Shown here: in pieces, positions 24,815 through 34,237 of the stretch | How the letters are laid out: each line of letters begins with the position of its first letter | How positions within the stretch are numbered: the stretch's first letter is position 1 | Source of the DNA: Bryobacteraceae bacterium | GTDB lineage: Bacteria > Acidobacteriota > Terriglobia > Bryobacterales > Bryobacteraceae | Direction: 5' to 3' | Assembly (NCBI GenBank): GCA_029975915.1 | Contig: JARKOC010000466.1 | Span: 248,001 to 312,000 of the forward strand | Length of the DNA: 64,000 nucleotides | Translations under genes and position numbers: made by a program | Notes under the pieces: model-generated | What the model was told of the DNA's origin: nothing | The model's database searches: none | Seen by the model: only the letters and a program-made list of their open reading frames with translations

Positions 24815-26004
24815 GCCGCTGGCCTTACGATAGCAAGAACCGCGCTCGTCTCAACAATGAACTCCAGACCAGGATTGCCGTTCCGGGCCAACGACTCGCG
24901 TGCCAACTGAATTCCCATTCCAAACCTCTGGACGAAATTCAGATTCTTCATCGCCTCGGCGAGTCCGGGGTTTCGATAGTCAGTCGCACCAGCCTGTCCA
25001 AAATTCGCCCGGCTGACCGCGCCATACGGCCCGCCCGGGCTCAGAATCTCTATCCTGTCTTCGAACCAGTACACCCGCACAGGAGAGTTTGTGCCCTCGT
25101 AGTTGCGGTGAATCAGCGCATTCCTAACCAGTTGACGAAGCGCGTCAAGAGGGTAGTCGGGTTGGCGCAATTCTGTCTCACGCCCGGCCACAGCCGTTCG
25201 AATTCGAATGTGCGCATTCAGCTTCTCTTCCAACCGCCGAATCATCTCCTGAACAGTCCCCCGGATCTCTGCTTGGTCAATGATTGGAGCGGTCAACTCC
25301 TTGCCAGCAAGTCTAAGGAACTGAACGTAGGCGCCAGGAAGCCAATCCCCTGGGTCTTTGCCAGCCACCAATAGTCCCAGTACTGTTGGAGCCGGATCAC
25401 TGAGTGATGAGACAAATCTGAGGGAAAGCAGTTGTTCCTCTATCGATCTGTGATTCTCAGCCAGGACATCGGCTGAAACGGCGCTGGGCAGATAGGTGGA
25501 CTTGAACCACTCAAGATCAAGGCAGCCGAGGTCTGCTCCGCGAACCGCGTGAAGATCAAAAGGAAGATCCAGTGATCGCCTTCTTTCCGACAGCACGCGC
25601 TCGTCATCCTGGCCAGCCAACACTGTGGTCGGGCCGACCCGCACCCACACCAGCCCTTTGAATCTCACTGGAGGTGCGTGCGATGGTTCTACCTCAACGA
25701 CTACTAGTTCGCACCCGCACAAGGTTTGCTTCTTCACAGTCATCGATGGCAGCGGCACGATTTGCCCTTCCTGCCTGAAACTGGCTAGCGTTGTCAGAAG
25801 CTCATCAGTGATCTCAATCCCGGCGCACTCGCCCTGATCAGTGACCCCAATAAAGAGGATTCCTGGCCTGCCATGCCCAGGTAGATCGTTCGCGAACGCA
25901 CAGATCGTCCTCTTGATGTTCTCCCGATCACTGATCGTCCGCTTCCGCTCAACCCGGTCCGACTCCAAGTCGCGAAGCAGTGCCTCCAACTCTTGGTCGC
26001 TCAT
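24811..26004 (-). CDS. AlbA_2 (Schlafen-like) plus HATPase_c_4 protein
   Basis: 397 residues. Residues about 12-140 are an AlbA_2 / Schlafen-type domain (ESDRVERKRTISDRENIKRT, FANDLPGHGRPGILFIGVTD, VKKQTLCGCELVVVEVEPS, FKGLVWVRVGPTT). The second half has the HATPase_c_4 layout of RecG-related transcriptional regulators (LRQLVRNALIHRNYEG, FEDRIEILSPGGPYG, NPGLAEAMKNLNFVQRFGMGI). Proteins of this type bind nucleic acid and may be regulators or defence nucleases; the acidic residues needed for Schlafen RNase activity cannot be decided by eye. It is the first gene of a two-gene unit with a ParA ATPase, lying between topA and the S9 gene. A hand count of 25261-25320 gives 52% G+C against 67% for 26221-26280 in topA, which suggests acquisition. 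Confidence 0.8.
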   Translation of the reverse strand: MSDQELEALLRDLESDRVERKRTISDRENIKRTICAFANDLPGHGRPGILFIGVTDQGECAGIEITDELLTTLASFRQEGQIVPLPSMTVKKQTLCGCELVVVEVEPSHAPPVRFKGLVWVRVGPTTVLAGQDDERVLSERRRSLDLPFDLHAVRGADLGCLDLEWFKSTYLPSAVSADVLAENHRSIEEQLLSLRFVSSLSDPAPTVLGLLVAGKDPGDWLPGAYVQFLRLAGKELTAPIIDQAEIRGTVQEMIRRLEEKLNAHIRIRTAVAGRETELRQPDYPLDALRQLVRNALIHRNYEGTNSPVRVYWFEDRIEILSPGGPYGAVSRANFGQAGATDYRNPGLAEAMKNLNFVQRFGMGIQLARESLARNGNPGLEFIVETSAVLAIVRPAA

Positions 26005-26068
26005 GGCATTAGTCTAGCTGGCTTCGCCCAGGCTCGAAACCTCCAATGGAGTTACGCCCCCGGCCGCC

Positions 26069-28498
26069 TCACCCCGCCACCACCGCCACTTCCCGCTTGT
26101 ACTTGCACCCCTTCTCCGGACACGCGATCACCGTCCCGCTCTTGCTCACCTTTTCCACCAGATAGATCGATCCGCACTCAGGGCACTTCTCGTTCACCGG
26201 TTTGGCCCACGCCACGAAATCGCAATCCGGGTATCGCGTACACCCGTAAAACGTCTTGCCGCGCTTGGACCGCCGCGCCGACAGCTCCGCCTTGCCGCAC
26301 TTCGGGCACGTCACGCCAATCGTCTGCTGCTTGATGTAGCGGCACTTCGGATAATTCGAGCACGCCGTAAATTCGCCAAACCGGCCTTGCTTCAGCACCA
26401 GGTGATGGCCGCACTGCGGGCACTTTTCGTCCAGCGGCACGTCCGGCTTCTTCTCGGCCTGGCCCAACTGCCGCGTCGTCTTGCAGTCCGGGTAGCCCGA
26501 ACATGCGAAAAACGTCCCAAACCGGCCCTTCTTGAGCACCATGGGCCGTCCGCAGTTGACGCAATACTCCTCGGCGCCCTCCTCGGACAACTCGACCCCG
26601 CCCTCGCCGTTCTCTCCCGGCGCTTTCGGCAACTCGCGCGTACCCGTGCAATCGGGATAGCCCGTGCACGCCAAAAACCGCCCGTGCTTGCCCCACTTGA
26701 TCACCATCGGCAGGCCGCACTTCTGGCACTTTTCGTCGGTCGGCTCCTCCATGCGCTTGATGTCGCGCATGGTCCGCTCGGCCTCGGCAATGTCCTTGCT
26801 CAGCCGCTCATAAAACTCGGTCATCGCCTCGACCCAATCGAGTTTGCCTTCCTCGATCTCGTCAAGCTCCTCTTCCATGCGCGCCGTATAGCGCACATCG
26901 AAGATGTCGTCGAAGCTCTCCACCAGCAGTTCTGTCACGATCTCGCCCAACTCGGTCGGCTGGAACTTGCCGCCCGTCTTGGTGACGTATTCGCGCTCCT
27001 GAATCGTGGACAGGATCGCGGCGTAGGTTGACGGCCGACCCACTCCATCCGCTTCCAATTCCTTCACCAGCGTCGCTTCAGTAAACCGCGGCGGCGGCTC
27101 GGTGAAGTGCTGCTCCGGATGAATCGACTTGAACTTCAGCGTCTCGCCTTCCTCCACCTGTGGCAGACGGTTCTTCAGCTCGTCGTCGTCGGTATCCTTT
27201 TGATCCTTGCCTTCTTCGTAGACCGCCAGGAAGCCATCGAACTTCGGCACCGAGCCGGTCGCCCGCAGCAGGAAATCCGATCCATCCTTGCCCGGCGCGT
27301 TCACTTCGATCGTCGTCTGGTCGAAGACCGCCGGCGTCATCTGCGAGGCCACAAACCGCATCCAGATCAGCCTGTACAGCTTCAATTCGTCTTCGCCCAA
27401 GTACTTCGCCACGGTCTCGGGCGCCCGCATCGCCGAGGTCGGCCGGATGGCTTCGTGCGCATCCTGCGCGTCCTTCTTCGTCCGGTAATAGTTCGGCGAT
27501 TCGGGCAGATACTGATCGCCGTAACGCTCCTTGATCAGCGCGCGAACGTCGGCCAAAGCGTCCTCGGAGACGCGCGTCGAATCCGTCCTCATGTAAGTAA
27601 TGAGGCCGACAGAGCCTTCCTTGCCCAACTCCACGCCCTCATACAGCCGCTGGGCGATAATCATCGTCCGCTTCACCGAAAACCGGAGTTTGCGGGCAGC
27701 TTCCTGCTGGAGGGTTGAAGTGATGAACGGCGGCACCGCGTGGCGGCGTTTTTCCTTCGTCACGACCGAACGAACCGTGTACTTCGCGCCGTCCAGCGCC
27801 TTCACGATCGCGTCCGAAGCCGCCTGGTCCGGGATTTCCAGGTTCTTGTCGTCCCGCTTGACCAGCGCCGCTTTCAGCACCGGCGCCTTCTTGGCGTTCA
27901 GGTGGACTTCAATCGACCAGTACTCTTCCCTCTTGAATGCCCGGATCTCGTTTTCGCGGTCGACAATCAGCCGCAGCGCCACAGTCTGAACGCGGCCCGC
28001 CGAGAGGCCCCGCCGCACCTTGTCCCAAAGCAGCGGAGAAATCTTATAGCCCACCAACCGGTCCAGGATGCGCCGCGCCTGCTGGGCATCCACCAGGTGG
28101 GCGTCTACCGGCCTCGGATGGTCAAACGCCCGCTTGACCGCCGCGGGGGTGATCTCGTTGAACGTCACCCGGTGGATTTTCGTTCCTGAGCCTCGTTTGG
28201 GCTGTAGCTCCTCCTGCAAGTGGGCGCAGATGGCCTCGCCCTCCCGGTCAGGGTCAGCCGCCAGGTAGACGGCCTCAGCATCCTTGGCAGCCTTCTTCAA
28301 TTCGTCGATCAGTTTCTTCTTGCCTTCGATGACGATGTAGGTGGGACGGAAGCCGCGGTCGACATCCACGGCGATGTCGTTCTTCGGCAGATCTTTGACG
28401 TGGCCGAGCGACGCCTTCACCGTGAAGTTCTTTCCAAGATACTTGCCAATCGTCTTGGCCTTGGCGGGCGACTCGACAATAACGAGACTCTTCGACAT
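26069..28498 (-). CDS. topA: DNA topoisomerase I
   Basis: 809 residues from the ATG at 28498 (SKSLVIVESPAKAKTIGKYL opens the TOPRIM domain); upstream codons overlap dprA. Relaxes negative supercoils by a type IA single-strand passage. Landmarks: LAADPDREGEAICAHL (TOPRIM acidic cluster), GRVQTVALRLIVDRE, and the active Tyr in GLITYMRTDSTRVSE. Unusual is the C-terminus: five successive zinc-ribbon repeats beginning CQKCGLPM, CVNCGRPM, CPQCGHHL, CPKCGKAE and CPECGSIY, two more than in E. coli. Each has the CxxC...C...C arrangement, so all probably bind zinc, though the last has a longer second half. The gene follows dprA by 73 bases, a common pairing. Confidence 0.95.
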   Translation of the reverse strand: MSKSLVIVESPAKAKTIGKYLGKNFTVKASLGHVKDLPKNDIAVDVDRGFRPTYIVIEGKKKLIDELKKAAKDAEAVYLAADPDREGEAICAHLQEELQPKRGSGTKIHRVTFNEITPAAVKRAFDHPRPVDAHLVDAQQARRILDRLVGYKISPLLWDKVRRGLSAGRVQTVALRLIVDRENEIRAFKREEYWSIEVHLNAKKAPVLKAALVKRDDKNLEIPDQAASDAIVKALDGAKYTVRSVVTKEKRRHAVPPFITSTLQQEAARKLRFSVKRTMIIAQRLYEGVELGKEGSVGLITYMRTDSTRVSEDALADVRALIKERYGDQYLPESPNYYRTKKDAQDAHEAIRPTSAMRAPETVAKYLGEDELKLYRLIWMRFVASQMTPAVFDQTTIEVNAPGKDGSDFLLRATGSVPKFDGFLAVYEEGKDQKDTDDDELKNRLPQVEEGETLKFKSIHPEQHFTEPPPRFTEATLVKELEADGVGRPSTYAAILSTIQEREYVTKTGGKFQPTELGEIVTELLVESFDDIFDVRYTARMEEELDEIEEGKLDWVEAMTEFYERLSKDIAEAERTMRDIKRMEEPTDEKCQKCGLPMVIKWGKHGRFLACTGYPDCTGTRELPKAPGENGEGGVELSEEGAEEYCVNCGRPMVLKKGRFGTFFACSGYPDCKTTRQLGQAEKKPDVPLDEKCPQCGHHLVLKQGRFGEFTACSNYPKCRYIKQQTIGVTCPKCGKAELSARRSKRGKTFYGCTRYPDCDFVAWAKPVNEKCPECGSIYLVEKVSKSGTVIACPEKGCKYKREVAVVAG

Positions 28499-28571
28499 AT
28501 TTGCTTTCAGTAGACCGTAACCGGCGCTCCTATCCGGTGGCCATTGAACGGCCGCCGTCGTTGTCCGGCAT

Positions 28572-29726
28572 TCACGTCCATACTTTAGCAAATGTTTTTC
28601 CGGCCAGTTGCCGGACAAGGCCTTGAAGTTCTAGATCGAACAGCGCGGCGATGATCTCCGAGGAACTGGAGTCCGGCAGCAGTTCGATGATCGCGTCAAG
28701 GTGAATCGAAGCATCAACTGGAATGATTTGAAGCAGTTGCGTCGCTAATCCGGCCATCGGCGAGGCGGGCAGACCGGCGCTGGCGCGTTCCCTGCCCGCA
28801 GCCAGCCCTTGCCGCGCCGGTAAAGGCAAATTCACAAGGACGTCCTCGGCCGACAGCGCCGGCTGCGCCCCCTGCTTGATGAGCGTGTTGGGGCCGAAGC
28901 TCATCGGGCTGGTGATTGGCCCCGGAACGGCGAATACCTCCCTGCCCTGATCCAGCGCCAGCCGCGCGGTGATCGCCGAGCCGCTGAACTCCTTGCCCTC
29001 CACGACAACTACTCCTGAGCACAAGCCCGCCACAATCCGGTTCCGGATCGGGAAGTTCTGCGGGTAGGCCGGCGAACCGGGCGCAAACTCGCTCAGAATC
29101 AGACCGTGCTCCGCGATGCGAGCAGCAAGTTTTTTGTTTTCAATTGGATAGATCACATCCACGCCGCAACCAAATACTGCGATTGTCGGTCCGCCACCCT
29201 CGAGCGCGCCCTTATGCGCCGCAGTATCGATCCCCTTTGCCATTCCGCTTACCACACAGGCGCCGGCCTGAGCGAATTCCCGTCCAAACCGTTCTGCCAC
29301 TGTTGTCCCATACACAGTCGGACGCCTTGTGCCGACGACCGCCACCGCAGTCTGATAGAGGCACTCCGTCGATCCCTGGTAGAAAAGACAAACTGGCGGA
29401 TCGAAGATATGGCGAAGAAGCTGCGGATAGACGGCGTCCTGGATCGTGAACAACCCGATCTGTTCTGCCCTCATGCGCTCTTGCAACCGGATCGCCGTAT
29501 CGAAAGCGCATCCGCTTGCGATCGCCTGTGCCGCAGACGCGGAGAGCCCGCAACCTCGCAATTCCGATGCGGTTGCCCGGAACAGAGCCTCCACTGACCG
29601 GTACGCCTCGATCAGATCGACTGTTTTTCGCGCGCCCAAGCCCGGCGTCAGCACCAGGGCGAGCCAGTGCAGAGTCTCGGCGTCGGAACGGAATGAGATG
29701 GGCGCTGCAGCCGGCGCGGTTTCCAT
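28572..29726 (-). CDS. dprA: DNA-processing protein A
   Basis: 384 residues from ATG 29726 (METAPAAAPISFRSD). Loads RecA on incoming single-stranded DNA during natural transformation. An N-terminal helical (SAM-like) region is followed by the DprA Rossmann fold: AVVGTRRPTVYGTTVAERFG, VVSGMAKGIDTAAHKGAL, FGCGVDVIYPIENKKLA and FPIRNRIVAGLCSGVVVVEG. A short winged-helix tail ends the protein. It precedes topA as in many bacteria. Divergent from the NHL gene with a 213-base gap (29727-29939). Confidence 0.93.
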   Translation of the reverse strand: METAPAAAPISFRSDAETLHWLALVLTPGLGARKTVDLIEAYRSVEALFRATASELRGCGLSASAAQAIASGCAFDTAIRLQERMRAEQIGLFTIQDAVYPQLLRHIFDPPVCLFYQGSTECLYQTAVAVVGTRRPTVYGTTVAERFGREFAQAGACVVSGMAKGIDTAAHKGALEGGGPTIAVFGCGVDVIYPIENKKLAARIAEHGLILSEFAPGSPAYPQNFPIRNRIVAGLCSGVVVVEGKEFSGSAITARLALDQGREVFAVPGPITSPMSFGPNTLIKQGAQPALSAEDVLVNLPLPARQGLAAGRERASAGLPASPMAGLATQLLQIIPVDASIHLDAIIELLPDSSSSEIIAALFDLELQGLVRQLAGKTFAKVWT

Positions 29727-29939
29727 ACTACCTATGTGGCAACTCGAGTAGGGGATTCTCATGGATTCGACTATCTGTTTCGCCCGGACGGCAGTGGTAA
29801 CCTAATGTTTTGTAGGCGGGACCTCGGATTTCCGGTAAACCGGACCGCCTCCGGGTCCGTCTGAGCAACTTGGCCTATGTGTGGGAGGGCTGTGAAGGGC
29901 CCCGCACAGCCGAAAAAGAGATCGAGGCAGCCACTTACA

Positions 29940-31886
29940 ATGACAAAGTCAAACTGGATGCGGCATACGATGAAGATTGCCCTGGCCGCTGGTCTTGTGT
30001 GCCAGTCAACATCCGCCCTCGCCCAACAGAAATACACCATCTCCACGATTGCCGGTACAGGAACGCCTAGCTACTCAGGCGACTCGGCCTCGGCTGCCGC
30101 CGCTGAACTCAATTCCCCTTACGGTCTCGCCGTTGCCAGCGACGGCTCGCTGATCATCGCCGACCAGATCAATAACCGCATTCGCAAAATTGCCGGTGGC
30201 ACCATTACCACCCTGGTCGGCAAGGGTAGGGCGGGCATGAACAGCGACGACACCACCGCCCCGGCCGACGTGACGATGACCTTCCCCACGACGGTCGCCT
30301 ACGATTCGTCGGGCAACCTTTACTATGTAGACGCCCACAATCACACCGTCTGGAAACTCGGAACCGATGGCAAAGTCACCCGCTTTATGGGAAATGGCAC
30401 TGCCGGCTACAACGATACCGATGACTACGATCCAAACGGTGACGCTGACGGCGACGGCACGGTGAATTCTGCTGACAGCGACTTCAAGGCCACATCGCCC
30501 CTAAACTCCGAGCTGAACTACCCCATCGGCTTCGCAGCCGCATCTGGCGGCGTTTTCTACATCGCGGACACCAAAAATCACCGCATCCGGAAGATCGATT
30601 CGAGTTCTCGGGTCACAACGGTTGTTGGCACTGGAACCGCAGGCTGGAGCGAGGAGGGCGTCGCCGGAACAGAGGCCCAAATTAATAACCCCACCAGCGT
30701 GGCCGTCGATTCGGCCGGCAATCTCTACTTCGCTGACACTATGAACCACCGTATCCGCAAGCTGGACGCAAACGGAATCGTGACGACCGTCGCCGGACGC
30801 GGCGCGCCCGGCTTTTCAGGCGATGGCGGCCCGGCCACTTCCGCCCGCCTGTTTTACCCCAAGAGTATTCAGATTGCCCCGGACGGGAAGCTGTACATAG
30901 CCGACACCTTCAATAGCCGCATTCGCGTCGTCTCAGCCGACGGAACAATCTCCACCATCGCAGGCAACGGCCGTTTCGGCTTCTATGGTGATGGCGGGGA
31001 TTCCCGCAACGCCGAGCTCCGGTTTCCCAACGCCATGGCCGCCGCCTCGGACGGTAAAGTCTATATCAGCGACAGCCAGAACAACCGCATACGGCTGTTG
31101 ACGCCGGTTTCACCCGACCCCACCGAAGCTGAGCGGCCCATTATCAGCCTCAACGGCATCTCAACGCCCGCCGAATTCGGATCATCGAAGACATTCGCCT
31201 CCAGCGCATGGATGGAAATCCAGGGCCAGCGCCTGGCTGATGGCGAGAGGGCTTGGCAGCCGGAGGATTTCGTTGGCGGCATCGCCCCAACGGCTCTGAA
31301 CGGCACGCGAGTCATTGTCGACGGTGTTGATGCGCACGTCGCCTATGTCAGCCCGGAAGTTGTCCGTGTCCTGTTGCCCTCCGGCATCCAGCCGGGCCGC
31401 CGGGAAGTAGTCGTGGAGACCTCTCACGGCCGCAGTGATGCTTACAAGGTTACGTTCGAAGACGTTCAACCCGCGGTGAACGCCCCGGCGAAGTTCAACA
31501 TTGCTGGCGCGCAGTACGCTTCGGCCGTCTTCGAGGATGGCTCAACCTACGCCCTGCCGGAATCGGCCGTCAGCGGCGTCAATTCCCGCCCGGCCCAGTC
31601 CGGCGAGACTCTGACTTTTTACGGGATCGGCTTTGGCGAGGTCACCCCGGGCATCACCCTCGGCCAGTTGGTCGATGTCGAAAACACCCTCGTGAAGAGA
31701 CTCGAGGTCTTTTTCGGCGATACACCCGCGGAAATCCGCTATGCCGGCTTGGCCAAAGGCGCCGTCGGGGTCTACCAGCTCAGCGTGGTGGTTCCTGAAG
31801 GAATCGAGGGGGATGCGGTACCGCTGACGGTGAAACTGGACGGGGAGCCTGCCAAACAAAACCTGTACATCGCTGCCAGGCAGTAG
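29940..31886 (+). CDS. Secreted NHL-repeat protein with Solibacter-type C-terminal domain
   Basis: 648 residues using the ATG at 29940, with GAGG about 12 bases upstream; a later ATG (29970, MKIALAAGLVCQSTSALAQ) would also give the signal peptide. Residues after the signal form an NHL/SMP-30-like propeller of five or six repeats (NRIRKIAGG, NHRIRKIDSSSRVTTVVGTG, NHRIRKLDANGIVTTVAGRG, SRIRVVSADGTISTIAGNG). A Ca-binding, dockerin-like loop (NGDADGDGTVNSADSDF, DNA 30437-30486) is inserted early. The last 240 residues (ISLNGISTPAEFGSSKTFA...GETLTFYGIGFGEVTPG) match the Solibacter C-terminal domain. Extracellular; a scaffold or receptor role is a guess. A paralogue lies at 42819-45611. Confidence 0.8.
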   Translation: MTKSNWMRHTMKIALAAGLVCQSTSALAQQKYTISTIAGTGTPSYSGDSASAAAAELNSPYGLAVASDGSLIIADQINNRIRKIAGGTITTLVGKGRAGMNSDDTTAPADVTMTFPTTVAYDSSGNLYYVDAHNHTVWKLGTDGKVTRFMGNGTAGYNDTDDYDPNGDADGDGTVNSADSDFKATSPLNSELNYPIGFAAASGGVFYIADTKNHRIRKIDSSSRVTTVVGTGTAGWSEEGVAGTEAQINNPTSVAVDSAGNLYFADTMNHRIRKLDANGIVTTVAGRGAPGFSGDGGPATSARLFYPKSIQIAPDGKLYIADTFNSRIRVVSADGTISTIAGNGRFGFYGDGGDSRNAELRFPNAMAAASDGKVYISDSQNNRIRLLTPVSPDPTEAERPIISLNGISTPAEFGSSKTFASSAWMEIQGQRLADGERAWQPEDFVGGIAPTALNGTRVIVDGVDAHVAYVSPEVVRVLLPSGIQPGRREVVVETSHGRSDAYKVTFEDVQPAVNAPAKFNIAGAQYASAVFEDGSTYALPESAVSGVNSRPAQSGETLTFYGIGFGEVTPGITLGQLVDVENTLVKRLEVFFGDTPAEIRYAGLAKGAVGVYQLSVVVPEGIEGDAVPLTVKLDGEPAKQNLYIAARQ

Positions 31887-32065
31887 GACCCGGACAGTCC
31901 ATTCGCCGAGCCAGCGGCGCGCAAGTTCTCCTCAAATAGTCTCGTCGTGGAAACTATCTTCATTGATAGCAACAACTTATCGTTCGGATGAGTTCGTTTG
32001 GCCGAGATTTCCCGAGGTCGTCTGGCGAATCGCTTTCTCCGTGTATTCGCCGGCCTGAGTCAGCC

Positions 32066-32674
32066 TTACGCGTTCACCAGCCGCGTGTCGACTTTGGCCG
32101 GATTGGCGGCCTCATAGGCCTGAATTGCCGCCTCGTGCTTCAGGATGAAGCCCAGTTCATCGACGCCTTCCAGTAGGCACGTCTTCGAGAACGAGTCGAT
32201 CGGAAACTCCACGGTCTTCCCGGACTCAAGAGTCAAAGTCTGCGAAGCTAGGTCCACCTTGACCGTCCCCGGCCCTGCGAGCAGTTCCTTGTGAACGTCG
32301 GCCGGTACGACGATCGGCAACAGCCCGTTCTTCAGAGAGTTGTTCTTGAAGATGTCGGCGAACGACGTCGAGATCACAGCCCGGAAACCGTACTGCGTCA
32401 GCGCCCACGGCGCATGTTCACGCGACGATCCGCAGCCGAAATTGTCCCCGCCCACCAGAACCTTGCATGCCTTGGCCTCAGGCGTATTGAGCACGAAATC
32501 GGGCTTTGGCGAACCGTCGGCCTCGTAACGCCAATCGTAGAAGAGCTGATCGCCCAAACCGTCTTTCGAAATCGTCTTCAGGAACCGCGCGGGGATGATC
32601 TGGTCGGTATCTATGTTGTCCACCGCCAGAACGGCGTAGCGGCTTTCGAAGGCTTCAAACTTCTGCATGTTCAT
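32066..32674 (-). CDS. leuD: 3-isopropylmalate dehydratase, small subunit
   Basis: 202 residues. With LeuC it isomerises 2- to 3-isopropylmalate in leucine synthesis. The swivelling domain shows [20 protein letters not shown] near the start and [18 protein letters not shown] at about 78-95. The C-terminus is slightly extended. It begins nine bases after leuC ends, and is the last gene of the leu operon. The 179 bases beyond it (31887-32065) hold one copy of GTTCGTTTGG and no gene. Confidence 0.97.
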   Translation of the reverse strand: MNMQKFEAFESRYAVLAVDNIDTDQIIPARFLKTISKDGLGDQLFYDWRYEADGSPKPDFVLNTPEAKACKVLVGGDNFGCGSSREHAPWALTQYGFRAVISTSFADIFKNNSLKNGLLPIVVPADVHKELLAGPGTVKVDLASQTLTLESGKTVEFPIDSFSKTCLLEGVDELGFILKHEAAIQAYEAANPAKVDTRLVNA

Positions 32675-32683
32675 CTCCTCGCC

Positions 32684-34093
32684 CTATCCCAAAAGCGTCC
32701 TGACGTCTGCCACCGCGCCGGCGACCGCCGAAGCGGCCGCGGTTTCCGGGCTGGCCAGGAAGGTGCGTCCTCCCTTGCCCTGGCGTCCCTCGAAGTTGCG
32801 GTTCGAGGTCGAAACGCTATACTGGCCAGGCTGCAACTGGTCGCCGTTCATCGCGATGCACATCGAGCAGCCGGCCTCGCGCCACTCGGCTCCGGCTTCG
32901 CGGAAGATCTTGTCGAGGCCCTCGGCTTCAGCTTCGCGCTTGATCTGCATCGAGCCCGGAACCACCATGGTTCTCACGGCCGGATTCACCTTGCGGCCCT
33001 TGAGGATGGCCGCCGCGGCGCGCAGGTCGCTCATGCGGGAGTTTGTGCACGAGCCGATAAAGACCACGTCCACCTTCTTACCGAGCAACGGCTTGCCGGG
33101 CTCGAGCGCCATATAGGCGAGGGCTTTCTTCAGCGTTTCCCGCTCCGTGGCATCTGCCACAGAAGCCGGGTCCGGTACCGCCTCGCTTACAGCGATGCCC
33201 TGCCCTGGATTGGTGCCGAAGGTGATCATCGGTTCGAGCGCCGAGGCGTCGATGTAGATCTCTTTGTCGTACGAGGCGCCCTCGTCGGTCGGCAGTGTCC
33301 GCCATCTCGCCACCGCCGCATCCCAAGCCGCGCCTTTCGGCGCAAGCGGACGGCCGGCGAGGAACTGATAGGTTGTGTCATCCGGGGCAATGAGACCGGC
33401 GCGCGCACCGCCTTCAATCGACATGTTGCAGACTGTCATGCGCTGCTCCATCGTCAGCGCCCGGATGGCCGATCCAGTGTATTCGATCACGCAGCCGGTG
33501 CCCCCGCCGACACCGATTCTGGCAATCAGAGCCAGAATGATGTCCTTTGCTGACACTCCATTACGCAGCGTTCCTTCAACTTTCACATTAAACGTCTTCG
33601 ACTTGCGCTGAAGCAGGCACTGCGTAGCCAGCACCATCTCCACTTCGCTGGTGCCGATGCCGAAGGCCAGTGCGCCAAAAGCCCCATGAGTGGCGGTGTG
33701 CGAATCGCCGCAGACGACGGTCATGCCGGGCTGCGTGGCGCCGTTTTCGGGCCCGATCACATGGACAATACCCTGCTTGTCGTTCTTGAAGCCGAAGTGC
33801 GGGATGCCGAAATCGGTGCAGTTCTTCTCGAACTGGGCCACCTGTGCTGCGGCGATGGGATCGATGATGGGCAGCTCGCGCGGCGTGGTGGGCGTGGAGT
33901 GGTCGCAGGTGCCCAGCGTGAGGTCGGGGCGGCGGACCTTCAGACCCCGCGCCCGCAAGCCGGCAAAGGCCTGCGGCGAGGTGACTTCATGGACCAGGTG
34001 CAGGTCAATCCAAAGGAACGCCGGAGCGCCTTCCGGTTCGGCGACAACGTGCGAGTCCCACAGCTTTTCGATGATCGTTTTCGGTCGGCTCAT
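32684..34093 (-). CDS. leuC: 3-isopropylmalate dehydratase, large subunit
   Basis: 469 residues, normal length. Aconitase-type enzyme whose [4Fe-4S] cluster is held by three cysteines: one in [14 protein letters not shown] and two in [33 protein letters not shown] and [20 protein letters not shown] confirm the LeuC family rather than aconitase. AGGAAC lies seven bases before the ATG. Separated from leuB by 144 bases that contain a short GC hairpin, so leuCD could have a second promoter. Confidence 0.97.
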   Translation of the reverse strand: MSRPKTIIEKLWDSHVVAEPEGAPAFLWIDLHLVHEVTSPQAFAGLRARGLKVRRPDLTLGTCDHSTPTTPRELPIIDPIAAAQVAQFEKNCTDFGIPHFGFKNDKQGIVHVIGPENGATQPGMTVVCGDSHTATHGAFGALAFGIGTSEVEMVLATQCLLQRKSKTFNVKVEGTLRNGVSAKDIILALIARIGVGGGTGCVIEYTGSAIRALTMEQRMTVCNMSIEGGARAGLIAPDDTTYQFLAGRPLAPKGAAWDAAVARWRTLPTDEGASYDKEIYIDASALEPMITFGTNPGQGIAVSEAVPDPASVADATERETLKKALAYMALEPGKPLLGKKVDVVFIGSCTNSRMSDLRAAAAILKGRKVNPAVRTMVVPGSMQIKREAEAEGLDKIFREAGAEWREAGCSMCIAMNGDQLQPGQYSVSTSNRNFEGRQGKGGRTFLASPETAAASAVAGAVADVRTLLG

Positions 34094-34175
34094 TCGTATG
34101 TTCCTATTTTCGTTGTACCACCCCGTCCGCGCACGATCAGGCCGCCTTCGGCGCGCCGTTTGCAGGCGGAACGTT

Positions 34176-34192
34176 GCCGGCCTGGGGCCGGC
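34176..34192. other. Short GC hairpin between leuB and leuC
   Basis: GCCGGCC, TGG, GGCCGGC: a perfect 7-bp inverted repeat in the middle of the 144-base leuC-leuB gap (34094-34237). No T-run follows, so transcription from leuB probably reads through into leuC at a reduced level at most. Confidence 0.4.
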
Positions 34193-34237
34193 CGCAGACC
34201 AGGGGTCCGTCCTACTATGCCAATCGTGCCGGTCTAC

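Noticed and set aside
29821..29845. TCCGG-TAAA-CCGGA inverted repeat before the NHL gene
   Set aside because: Five-base arms are too short to be meaningful in G+C-rich DNA.
32291..33553. 420-codon plus-strand frame
   Set aside because: Antisense to leuC and leuD, which are complete and conserved.
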